From Paraspadella gotoi (taxonomy: Eukaryota > Chaetognatha), in the NCBI GenBank assembly GCA_051294375.1, contig CM119267.1:20523476-20587475 (forward strand): a stretch of DNA of 64,000 bases, read 5' to 3'. The translations under genes and the position numbers were made by a program. Below, piece after piece: positions 34,134 through 46,000 of this stretch. Below the pieces are notes generated by a model. The model was not told the DNA's origin. It ran no database searches and saw only the letters and a program-made list of their open reading frames with translations. How positions within the stretch are numbered: position 1 is the first letter of the stretch; each line of letters begins with the position of its first letter.

Positions 34134-37100
34134 TTAGATATCTTCATCGAACTTAGTGAGGCCGTGACTTTTGCGGGAGTGATCGTACTTAGAGGAAGGC
34201 TTGGCCGGCTCCAGCTTGATCGAACACGGCTTAACCAAACCGTGGTAAGCGGCTTCGGGGTGGGTCTGCGACGTCGTCATCGTCGTCGTAGAAGAAGAGG
34301 ATGACGAAGAAGAAGATGACGAAGGCGAAGGCGTATCGGGTAAATGAGACGTGGGTAATCCAGCCGTAGTTTGAGAAACGCCCGCGGAACCTGAGGAAGA
34401 AAAAAACAATTTGTCGCTCAGGTTTGTTCAATTGTTTATTTCAACTTAAATAAAATTTTGAGGAAGAAATTATCTTTTGTTTCCGTTTAATGATTTTCTG
34501 ATCTTAACCTCGCGAGGTGATCGAACCCGAGGCGACTAGCATGGGCGCCGCGCTGGGGTCCGTGAGCAGGAACTCGTCGTAGATGGCGCAGAGCTGATCC
34601 ACGGAGAACTGATTGAGAATGACGAAACGATCGAGCGTCGGCGACGACTTCCGGGCGCAGTCGAAGCAGTGAACCACGTATCTGAATGAACGGGGGTGGG
34701 GAGTGAGGATATAAATTCAAAATTCCAAAACAAAAAAAAAAAAAAAAAGCAGGAATACTAAAAATTTAATGAACTTTAAAAAATTGTTGTCCGTTTATAT
34801 TTCCCCTTCTAAAACTCACTTCTTGAGCTGTTGGTCCTCCTTGGCGAAGAGAATGTCGAAGACCTCCGCTTCGCAATTCGTGCAGTAGTAAGCGGCTTCG
34901 CCCTCTTCTCGTCCCTGCCACTTGATCGCTTCCGCGGTCGAAGTCACTCCTATAATTAGACCGAAATATTTAAAAAAAACAAAAAAACAAATTGTCTGAA
35001 TTTCCAATCACAAAACAGCATTACCCGAAAACGAAACTGACCTTTTATCTTTTTGACGAGTTCCACGGTGAGTATAATGTGCCTGAGGGATCTTTGAAGG
35101 ACGGAGCGGATCGCTACCCAGAGGGCGCGGTCGGAGATCTTGAGATTCTTTGCCAGGTGCCAGGACAGCTGCAGCATCGGGACTATGGACTTCACCTGGT
35201 AGTACTTGTTGAACTCGTACCTGAATGTCGCGGAAAAAAAAATTGAGTGGAGGGAACGTTTCACGCTTCATTAAATTTTATTGTAAGATATATATTACGA
35301 CGAGAGTTTATGTCCAACAGTAGCTACTTCCGAGTATTTCAAGTCTTTACCTTTCCATGGCCACTCTGTACTGGTACAGCGAGAGCGGCCCGACGTTCCA
35401 GGCTATGTTATTGCACCAACCCACGGCCTGGACCCAATGGATGGTGCCCGGCGAGAGCCACACGACGTCGCCAGGACTTTGGAGGAATCGATAAACGGGG
35501 ATTCCCAGCTCGAACAACTCCTACAGACCGGGAGCCATCAGGGAGAGAAGAAAGTTAATTACGTAATTAATAAAATAAAGAAGAACAAAAAGGTTGGATG
35601 GACAGACCTCGAGTATGGGCCACCAGCTTCCGACGAGGTAGTTGACTCCGTGCTTGGCGCAGAGGTCGTGGACCAAACCCCAAAAGGGTTCGTCGACGGC
35701 GAACCACTCGCAGTCGCCGGGGCCGATGTTCAGGTTGACTGGAGATGCGAGAAACGAGTAGTAAAATAAAAACAATTGAAAGTAATGAAAAAGAGAAGAA
35801 AATATAGCGGAACCAGAGCTCACCTGAGCAAAAGTTGTTGTTTTCTTGGTGTCCCGGGGTGCGGGCGCCGGGGACTTTCATGTAAAGTTGAACGGAATTC
35901 ATGCCTAATATGGTGTGGCCGACATGGGACAGCATATTGCAAGGCGAAACCACCCTAAAGTAATAGGATTTGCATAAAAAGAAAGCAACCATTTTTTTTC
36001 TCAAAGAACGGTCACTCAGTCAACAAACCGAAAAAACTGCGGCAATTTCTGCAACTCCTTCAATTGCGGTCTCCACTTTTTCTCGTCGGAAAGATCCACG
36101 TTAGTTCCAAACTTTATCATCTTGAAGTCGGCTCCGGGAGCGCCTGAGAGGAAGCCGAAGAATTCTTGACTTTGTTCTTTCATTCGCAACGAATCCTTTA
36201 CTTGAGAGACGCTTCCAAAAATTACCAGGATCGGGCGTGACGGCGTTGGGAGCGAAGGCGGCGCCGGTTTCGCCCTTCGGCGACGTAACCGTCGACTGAA
36301 TCTCCTTGAGCGCCGAAACTAGTTTGGAGGGCATCCTCGGAACGTCTGGCAGAAGCGGCGAAGGCGCGCCCTTCGTCGGCGTCTTGGCGGGAGTCTTTGC
36401 GGCGTCAAGGAGCGACTCTTGGAAAGAGTTGGCCTGATACTGGGCGTACCGGGCCACGCTCGTGTGCGAGCGAGAACTTTCGCACAGCCACACTTTGATC
36501 TGAGAATATATGTAACGGGATAATACTTGAACATTTAAATCATCGAAATTAAAAGGTTAATTACCAGACCCAATGTATCCCAGTTTTCATCTGATTTTTG
36601 CTGGCGTTGAGTACGGACTTCGACGGGATGATCCGAGTCCACCTCGACGAGAGTCCTTGTCGAGAAGAGCCCGAGGTCCAACTTTAACGCTGATGCGTAA
36701 CCTACGGACAACAAATACAAAAGATAGGCTGATACGTGGAGGTAAAAAAAGTCAAAACAAAAAAATATTTACATTGGAACAAAATAATTTAAAAAGGTCG
36801 ATTCCTAAAACAGAATTTAAGCCGGTTTTCTGATTATAAGAAACAAATGAGGTCAAGTAGAAAATGCTTAGAATGATTAAATTCAAATTTAAGCAGAAGT
36901 AAAGAAATAATCTCAAAAGGAGATTACGCCTTGAATGCTGACCTCTTATTACGGTAATTGGTTGACCGACACAAACATTATAAAGCGCTGAAGACAGCGC
37001 CTCTTTCCGTGTTGTCACGGTTACGCTCGGCGTTGGAGGATTCAACTTTTCGCGAGAACCAGGAACAGTAGGAGCTGGGTATTCTCTGGAAAAGAATGAG

Positions 37101-39182
37101 CAGCATCGACACCATCGTTGAAACCAAGAGCAACTCTTATAAAATTGTTAATATTATCTGATAAACAAACGCTTTCTCCAACCTAGGAGGGGGAACGCCG
37201 TCAATGGTGAGGCAGAGTTTGGGGAGATCGTAAAAGTTGTCGGCCTTGGACGAAGCCAGCGCTCCCTCGACCACCTGTCGCCCCGTCGCCTCGACATCCA
37301 CTATGTGGATTGGCGAGGTGTTCAACTAGAAGTAGGGATGGATTCAGAGGAGGAAACGAATTGATTTTGAAAGGGAGTTAAATATTTTTGTCAATAAATT
37401 TCATTAATTTCTTTCCCATTTACAATTTCTTTCTTCACCTTCTTGATGGAGAGCTTGAGTTTGGGCAAAGGCGGTTGAGCGACCGGGGGTTTCTTGTCGC
37501 CACCTTCGACAGTGTCGACGCCACGCGTTTCCGCGATCGGAGGCGGCTTCGTGTCCACGACTCTCGACATTATGCCATCGGCCTTGGCGTCCTCGGTTTG
37601 GCGGGAGGTCTGGTCGGTTGCTTGAGCTAAAGAACGGTGGGGATGAACGTCGTCGTGTTTCTCGTGGACAGTATGTCGATGATGATGATGATGATGATTA
37701 GTTTTTCGGTGGTCATCGTCGTTTCCGGCTCCGTTGCGACCGCCCGAGTCCCGCGACGAACGAGAGAGACGATGATTCGTCGTCGCCGATGTCTCCGAGA
37801 CGGGAGAGCGTGGTTGGCCGGGGAATGTGGACTTGGTTGACGTCGTTGGGATCGAGGTTGTTTCTCCTGAGTCGTTTGAGATCATTGGGGGTCGTTGCTG
37901 CGGGCATCGGTGTTTGGACGACTGCGTCGACGACGACTTGAGGGGGAGATTGTCCGGCGAGAAGCGCTTCGAGTCGGAGGATGTCGACGGCGTCGTCGAT
38001 GGCCCGGAAGACGGCGCGTCGTGGGGAGATGACGGAGGAACGGCGGTGTTGTGATACGAGATCCGAGTGGGAGGGGCGGTTGAGCCGTCGGGCAGAGTCG
38101 CTTTGGTGTGACGACGATGGAGATGATGTTTGTGGAGGTAAGGCACTGAGTCGGCGGGAACCGGAGCGGGACCCTTTTCCTGGGAAACAGGGATGAATGG
38201 GTTCGGGTTAAAAAGTAAGGGAAGGAAAAAAATAATCATGTTCAACTTTCCCAGGTTGAAATTTCCAACCTGATGTCTAATTGAGATGTCATCGGCGTCG
38301 ACCTCGTGGACGCCGGGAATGGAGATCCTGGAATTGGGCGTAGAGGCGACTCGCGCCTCATCGTTCAAAGACGCCTCGTCGAAATCCGGAGGTGATGTCG
38401 GGGGCGGCGGCGTTGCGCGATTGACGGCGCCGTGGCGTTTCTCGCGCTTTGATCGAGGAAAAGGCCCGCCGCGTGGATAAAGGCCTTAAAGTCATGGTTA
38501 AAAATGTGTTTCACTGCGGCCAAATAAACTTTACTTCAAAACAATATGTTTACCCGAGTGCGAGGAGGCTAGACGGATTTTTCGCTGATCCTGCTGCTCC
38601 ACCGCCGTGGCACCGGCGTCGCAAAGGCGTTTTGTCAGAGGCTCGTTCTTCGTATCGAAAAGACGAGGCGACGACTCGTGAGCTAAACATTGTTTAGTAA
38701 ACAACAAAATTTTAAAATATACAACTTAATATGTAAACTCAAATATTTGAGTTGTAGATATGCGCAGATATGTGCATATGATTTACTTACCCGGTGCCTC
38801 TTCAGTCGCCAAGGCCGCTGCGGAAGCGGTGGCCTTAGCAATTTTGCTGGCCTTCCTATGCAATTTATCAAAGATTTCTCGCTGCTTGACGTTGAGCGAC
38901 CCTTGATGCTGAAGCAGCACTCGATACATCTGCTGCTGCTGCTGTGAGAGAAGCCCATCTTCGTCGTCCAAGCCTAAAAAAAACAAACAAACGTTTGATG
39001 GACCTACCATTTTAATTGACGTGTTGAGATTTGTAAATTTAATTCACTATTGCTGAACAATTAAATTAACCTTGAAGCGGATCATAGTGGGCGTTGTTGT
39101 TGGCGTTCTTCGGCGCGTTTTTGCCTTCCCCGGCCGAAGCAGGGACAACCCGTTTTCGTCTCGCTCCATTCGACGATGACAT
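34134..39182 (-). CDS. KDM6: KDM6 (UTX/JMJD3-type) histone H3K27 demethylase, no TPRs
   Basis: A multi-exon gene for a nuclear Fe(II)/2-oxoglutarate oxygenase that removes methyl groups from histone H3 Lys27. The ATG at 39182 opens [14 protein letters not shown] Gln-rich stretch and a long Ser/Thr/His-rich linker (37400-38370) follow. Conserved family blocks start at [10 protein letters not shown] (about 37040) and continue through [16 protein letters not shown] (about 36680) and [19 protein letters not shown] (about 36490). [15 protein letters not shown] leads into the JmjC core with [20 protein letters not shown], followed by the iron-binding HQE, and [14 protein letters not shown] with the distal His (about 35430). 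The C-terminal zinc domain has [12 protein letters not shown] and [11 protein letters not shown]. The tail is Ser/Thr-rich and ends TKFDEDI. No tetratricopeptide exons are present between the start and the catalytic half. Confidence 0.93.
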
Positions 39183-40030
39183 TTTGTTTCACGTCCCTTT
39201 TGCTTATCCGATTCACGACCGGTAAGGAAAGGGCGCTTCTCGCGACCTCACCTCCATTTTTTTTAAGTGTTTCGTTTGGTAATTATGCTATGAAGACAAG
39301 TGTTTCATTCCTGATTTTGTGGAGGGATTATCCCCGGGGATCGATAAGGATTCTTTCTGAGCTGCAATTGCGTTGATTACCGCGACGTCGCTTTTGAATT
39401 TATGTGGATTTTACTAGTTTTGTACGACGTCGCGTTAAAAAAAAAGGCGGAGAGAATGAAAAGTGATCGATCCTGGAATGGCAGTGAAATGGCCTCTGCA
39501 GAAAAAAAAATACGTCATTTTCGAGAACCGAAATCGAAAAAAAAATTCGCCGAAGTAGGAAAGAAAAATAAAGGGGTCGGCAATATGACAATTTTCGTTT
39601 GACCGATGAACGAGTTTCAAGTCGGAAAATGACTCGAATGGAGATTTAAAACCAATTAACAAGGAGGAAATTAACATGATTTGTTTTTTAAAAATGAAAA
39701 ACGCGTTTCGAAATTCGTTGCCATTTATGACAGGTATAGGTAGATATGATAACCTCCTGTTATGGTTGTCAAAATAAAAAAAGGAAATACCTATAGGGGG
39801 CGATTATGCTAACATGGAGTTGGATAGTATTGTTTATACAAATAAGATTACTAGAACGTACTGAATATTCGATCAAGAAACTTGTCAGTCGACACTACGT
39901 TTTATGGAACGAGAAATAAAAGACGTATCAGAATATATCCAAGTTAACGTAGAACCCAAAATACAGTCGGTCACAAGTGTTGGTCCTTTCAGTGCGGATG
40001 ATGTGCAGGAAACAGTCGACGTTTTCAAAA
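39183..40030. other. Spacer: KDM6 promoter and protease 3' UTR
   Basis: No conserved coding frame seen. It should contain the KDM6 promoter and 5' UTR (left) and the 3' UTR of the SENP-like gene (right). Confidence 0.5.
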
Positions 40031-43000
40031 TCACGGCTTGACAGAGTTTCTTTCTTTCTCTTTTCGCGATAGTTCGAAGATGGTGTCACGAATCGCTGCG
40101 CGCTTTGCTTTCACTGTCTTTTTGCGGAACCTGGCACCGTGCCAAAACAATATAAATCGCCCCGTCGAAGCGCACGCAAGGAAAACCGTCAATTGGTCTC
40201 TCCCTATCCCTTCCCTTCCCTGCTCAACGAAACTTACCAATATTTTAGCTGCTGCTTCATGGGGAACGTCCAGTCGAGAATGGGATTTTCGAAGAAGCTT
40301 TCGGCGTACTGCAACAGATAGATGCCGCAATCGCTGAAGTTGTCCTGCTGTTGCACCTTGGGAGTGTTTCCTGTGAAAATTAAAAGGGAAATTGTAAAAA
40401 ATTGTTTAAAATTAAAGACGTTTATACACAAGATTCGCCATGTTACCTTTCATGCAGGCTTTGAAGTCGATTTCCGGTTGATTTTTCTTTTTGGCCTGAT
40501 ACTCGACCTCCAGATAGTCTCTCAATATGTTGACGACCTTCGCTCGGCTTCCGCCGCCGAGCGAGTCGAAGATAAGGATACAAGGCTTCCGTTTGATGGA
40601 GAACCCCGTCGACGGGATTGTTGCGGGAAGCGGACGGGACTCGTCCTCTTCCTCCTCGTCATCTTCCTCTTCGTCTGGATTGGGAGGATTCTCGTCGGTG
40701 ACTAGGGTGGGGAAAATGGTAGATAAATGAACAATAATAAGTTCAAGGGACATAGCACGCACCATAATTATTAAGAAATTTGTATGAATTGGTCCCATTG
40801 GTCCTAAATAAAACTTCAATAAATTCCACGAAAAAACGCCCGAGCCTCTGATGTTAGTTTATTATTCCCTTTGCAGTTTGCACCCTCTCCCATCTTGCCT
40901 TTTCCCGCGGCCGAGTTTTTATCTTCTGACGCTTGAGGCGTCGTCACGCCGGGCGTCGCGGCGCCTTTGGCTTCGAATTCGGCGGAATGCGACTGGAAAA
41001 GCGCCTTAAACTTTTTAGGCGGATTTTGCTCGGCGATGAACTCGCGGCGACGGCGCTCCTCCTCGTCCTCTTCCTCCTCCCCGCGTTCGAAGCCAAAGCG
41101 GCTGTCCTCGTCATCCAGGTCGTCCATGTCCTGGAAAGAGAATAGAGATGCGGTCAATGACCTTCTCCATGACACGTGATCCATGCGATTCGCATTCACC
41201 ATGTCCTCGTCCTCTTCTTCCTCGTCGTAAGTCTCCTGCCCGAATTCCCCTCCCATCGGCGTCGACTGAAGAAATTGTTCGTAAGCTGAGGAGAAGCGGC
41301 CCTGGGCCAGTTTTGCCGCCGGCGCCCCCGGCGCCTCCGGCTGAGGAGGTCGCGGCTGGGGAGACTCTTGTTGCGGACCCTGTTGCTGTAGCATCTGAGA
41401 TTGGTTCGTTTGCGGAAGAGCGGACTGAGGAACCGACGGCGATTGTATTTGGTCGTTGAGATTTTGAGGAAGAGTCGAGGCGATAGCGACGGTGTTTGTG
41501 GATCCGGGGAATAGGCCGCGGAACTCATCATCGACTTGTGTCGTGGGAATAACTGAAATAAAATAAAACATTGTTATTTCTTTTCGTTGTGTTTAGAATT
41601 TATGAAAAAAAGAATTTATGAAGAGTTGAAACTTGTCCGATCTACAATAATAAAAAACGTTGTTGCCTATTAAAAACTGATTTTTCCTAAATTTAAAAAT
41701 AAGAAAAAATAAAAGAATCCGCAGCAATTTTTCTCCCTTTTTGAATAAGAAAACATCCTTAGTTACCCGTCGGCGGTTGATGTAAACTGTTTTGAGGTAC
41801 AGGGAATCCCGCGAGCGGCGCGAAGTCTTCGGTGAAAGTCTCTGTAGATCGAAATCACAATAAATTCTGAAGCTTCAAAAAGTGAATTCGTCGTGGAAAA
41901 GTTGGCAAAGGCCCCGCACCCGCCCCCCTCACCGGTTATTATCTCTTCTTCAGTGATTTCCTCGGGAACTTCTTCCCCAACCGCGGACTCCGCCTCTCCG
42001 TCTTCAACGCGTTGTTCAGCGAGAGGCGGCGACGTCGGCGGACGCTCATCTTCGTCGTCGTCGCCGGCGCCGCGTAGGTTCTCCGCCTTGCCGACGCTGG
42101 TTCTCTTGTAATACTGAAAAAAAGAAAGAAATTAGGAAGCGTGAAATGCAACAATCTCCAATTCTCCTTCAAAACAGAACACGTCTTTTTTTTCCTCACC
42201 GACGGGTCGCCGTCGTCTTCAATATACCGTTTGGGTCTACCGCGAATGCGTTTCGGCGGGAAAGTATCCTCGGCGGTCGGAGAAGTTAACTGAAAGATAG
42301 GAAGAGTTGAACAGATAAGCGATCTAAAAGATGACGGAAGTAAGATTAACAAAAAATATCATACCGGTTTGGGTGAATCTTTTTTGTCCTTTGGCTTTCG
42401 GCCGCGCTTCACCTCGGACGAAATCCCCGGAGAAGGAACAGACGATGTTCCTACAAAAATCGCCGGCCTGAACCAATGAAAAATGACAAACCTGCTTTAA
42501 CAGTATCTCGCAGTTGTTGGTTTAATGTTGTTTATAGTTTAATAGGGTTTTTCATATTTTAATATTTAGTGACAATCTTGCTTTTAACATGGACAAATTC
42601 AATCCCTTCCGTCTTTATATTTCCGACTACGCCACTCACTCAGGCTCCACCGCCTTTTCCCCGACCGAAGTCGAGACTATCATCGTCCCCGACGGCGCCA
42701 ACGTGACCTCGGCGCCGCCAAAGTCGCCACCGACGTCGGCGCCTTCACCGGGGTTCTCCGTCGAGTCGCTAATCGTCTCCGTCGACGTCAAAGACAGAGT
42801 CTGCGTGGAAGCGACACTATTCGGCGCAAGAAAAGAAGAAGGAAGTTCCAAGGTCGAGAGTTTTGCCGATTCGCCAACGCGACCGTTCGTTGCCGAGTGA
42901 ACCGATTCCGATAACAAAGCCTTTGTCGATGGTTTCACTTCTCCGAAATGGTAGGAGTACGCGAGAGTGGAGCCGGAGGAAGAGTCGGTTAAAGAAACGA

Positions 43001-46000
43001 GTGGATGGTTGATGGAAGAATTCGGACCGGAAGAAGTGGAGACGATCGTCTGCAGGCCATCGTCGGATGTTGGAGCGACGAGCCTCGGCTCCGAAAAGCA
43101 CAGGGAACCTGGAGCGAGGAGAGAAGAGGTGCAGACGGACGTAGTCGAGACGTTGTAGGTATTTGGCGGAACGGCGTCTTGAGAACTACCAGAAGATACG
43201 TGGGATACTTGTGAGACGGATTCCAAAGAATCTACAATCGATCCGGCCGCGGAACTTAAAGAGGATTTGGATGTCGATCCGATCGTTGCGTCGAGAAGCG
43301 AATTGGAAACGGGAACGCCAGGCGAGACGGCGCTTTGAATTTGTTCCACGCTTAACTCCGCGCGACTGGAAGTTGACACGACGGCCAGATGACGCTCCAT
43401 GGCCTGAGCAGAAAAAAATTAACCGTCAAATAAAAGGAAACGAAAAAAAAACAACTTTTTTCCCCCAGCAGTTTCTACCTGCGCGAATTTTCCCTTCGGT
43501 AACTCAAGGACCGAAGGTGAAGTCTCGGAGAGTTGCTGAGCCTTAGAAAGAAGCGCGGGAGCGCTGGTGCTGGCGAGCGGTCCCGGAGATAGGACGGGCG
43601 TTTGTGAAAGAACCGTGACGCCGGCCGCTACCACGGAAGATTGGGGAGGATTAGGTCGAAGGATCGACGCCGTCGCGACGGGCGGGGGAAGTTGATTGTC
43701 GGAAGGAGCGGCAGGAACGTTGAGCGCCTTAGCGAGTATCGTCGGCGCTGGAGTAGGAAGGGTGGGAATTGGGTTCAGGACAGACGGCGCGGATGCCACG
43801 GGGGTGAGCGGAGCGCTGGCGAATGTGGTAGGGGTGACAGCGACGGGGCCGTCAGCGGGATCGGAGGAAGATTTAGCGATAACGTTGCAAGGGGCAGAAA
43901 CACTGGCGGGCCCGGGAACTGCTGCGGCCAATGCCGAGGTTGGTAGGTTCGGTACCGATAGGCTTGATATAGGGGCCGATGAGTTCGGAGCGGAAGGCTC
44001 AGAAGCAGCGGCTCCCTGTGATGGAGCCTCGGAGGGAGGACAGACTTCATTAGTTTCGGATTTGAGAGCCGGCGTCGTTGCAGCGGCTGGTGCAGCGACA
44101 GATTCAGGTCCGGCGCCGTCGTTTGACGCTTTCGATGCCGATAATCGATCATTTTGACGCCGCAATTCGAGAAGTTCCTCCTGTCGCTTCCGCCGGTTTT
44201 TCTCCTTTTCCTTTTCGATCCTTTGGGTTTGAACCAAAACGCGCTCCTTGTAATCCTGTAATGATTACAGAAAAAGCGGAGGAGTTAAAGAAGATCCACG
44301 GGACAGAGCTCTATATTTAAAAAGAATTATGGAAACTACTTACAATTTGCAGTTGATTTTTTTCATCTTGACTCCAGTATTCTTCCTTGCTGAGGTAAGG
44401 AAAGCAGATAATTGCTAAGTACCTAACGTGGAACAAAAAAAAAGTTTCTTATACATAGCCGACGAATAACATTAATTTCAGAGGCGCTGCTCACCAGTGA
44501 GAACTCTCGTTAATCGGGATGATGATGAAATCCTTCGAAAAAAGATCAACTTGACGTGTCCACGTTTTCACGCGTGAGTGTCGCCGTTGCTAAATAATAC
44601 ATTTTTTAAAAAATATTTTCATCGATTAAATACAGAAGTAATCCTTTTTTTCCACTTCCTTTCCACTTAAAAAACGTATAAAAAAATAAAATAAAATCCT
44701 CATGAACGGTGATCGACCAAATCTTGTTTTCCGGTTTTTCCCGTTTTCATTTCATTCTCGCTTTCAACGCTCGTTACAACGGAAAGACCCCCGAGGCGAG
44801 ATTTCCCGCGACCGAAATATTTTAGGTTTTTGTCTGGCCCGAGGGAAAGATCGCGTTTCTAATTAACTAAATGAGGGTTCGGCTTAGGCAGACGTTAGAA
44901 AAACAAGTTTGGACAAAAAAGGGCACGCTCCTTGCCAAGCAGAGACGAGTAGTCAATTATAACTAGTTCGAAAAAGCCATTGGCTCCTTCCTCTTCCTCT
45001 CACTTTTCTCTTCCCCCCCTAACCTGCAGCGTCTGGGAAGCGTTGTCCTCCAAAAGGCCCTTCCTCGGCTTTTGCGTGAGGCGTTTGTAGAAGAAGGAGC
45101 TGAAGATAAAGGTCCTGTCTCGGTCAGTCGGGGAGAGGATCTCGTAGAAAATGAACTTGAGATAAAAGTCGATGATGACGTCGTTGAGAAATTCTCCCTC
45201 GTTGAGACAAAAGACGTCCTCGTTTGTAATGGAGATGCCGCCTGAATGAATAAGAGTTGGAAAAATTCGAGGCCGCAACGAAAAAAAAAAACACCTTCGT
45301 CGAAGATCAATCTTCTAAACCGACGAAACTTACCCGTCAACGGATGCTGCGGGTAAGTTGTAAGTTTGACGATGGGTTCGTTGAAAATCTTTCCCTGAAT
45401 CAACTCCTCGTCCGGAGTGGATCGTTCTGACTCCGCGAGACTCTGAAAAAGAGAATGGAAAGAAACTTTGGGTCATACGGTAACGAAGAGATTTCCTACT
45501 GTGCCAGAGGAGCACCCCACGACCTTGTTAATCGTTCCGACGTTGTTGACGCCCATCGTTTCCTTTATCGACGGAGAGTTTGAAGCGGATAGAATTCGTT
45601 TGGCGACATCCAAGTCGATGTGACTCAACGACGTTTTTTTTCCGTTCCGGTCCTGAAAGAAAGAGAATTGAGAAAGCTCAATATGTAAAATCTATTGATC
45701 GGGTCGGAACGAAAATTCTTTCTGGCCGTGCTTTCTTTTGAAATCGACACAAACGAACAAAAACTTGGATCTCACTTAAAAGACAATAAATTTAAATAAT
45801 TTCTGATGATACCTTTGTCAGCGCCTCGAACAAGGTCTCCATCTTGGATCGGTCGTCCTCGGAGATCGTCTGAGGCAGAAGAACTAAGCGCTTGAATTCC
45901 TCAATTTCGCTGGAGGGGTCGAAGTACGGCCCGTTCTTGGGGCTCGTCATACCGCAAGCCAGCTGAATTTCGGGGACTGTCAACCGCAAAAATGGATAAT

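Noticed and set aside
37391-38368. His-rich block as a metal-binding domain
   Set aside because: The His run lies in a low-complexity linker of KDM6 and comes from a short CAT/ATG repeat; nothing else suggests metal binding.
43641-44157. Plus-strand Gly/Ala-rich ORFs over the protease insert
   Set aside because: They are anti-sense readings of the Ala/Ser/Pro-rich insert, caused by biased composition.
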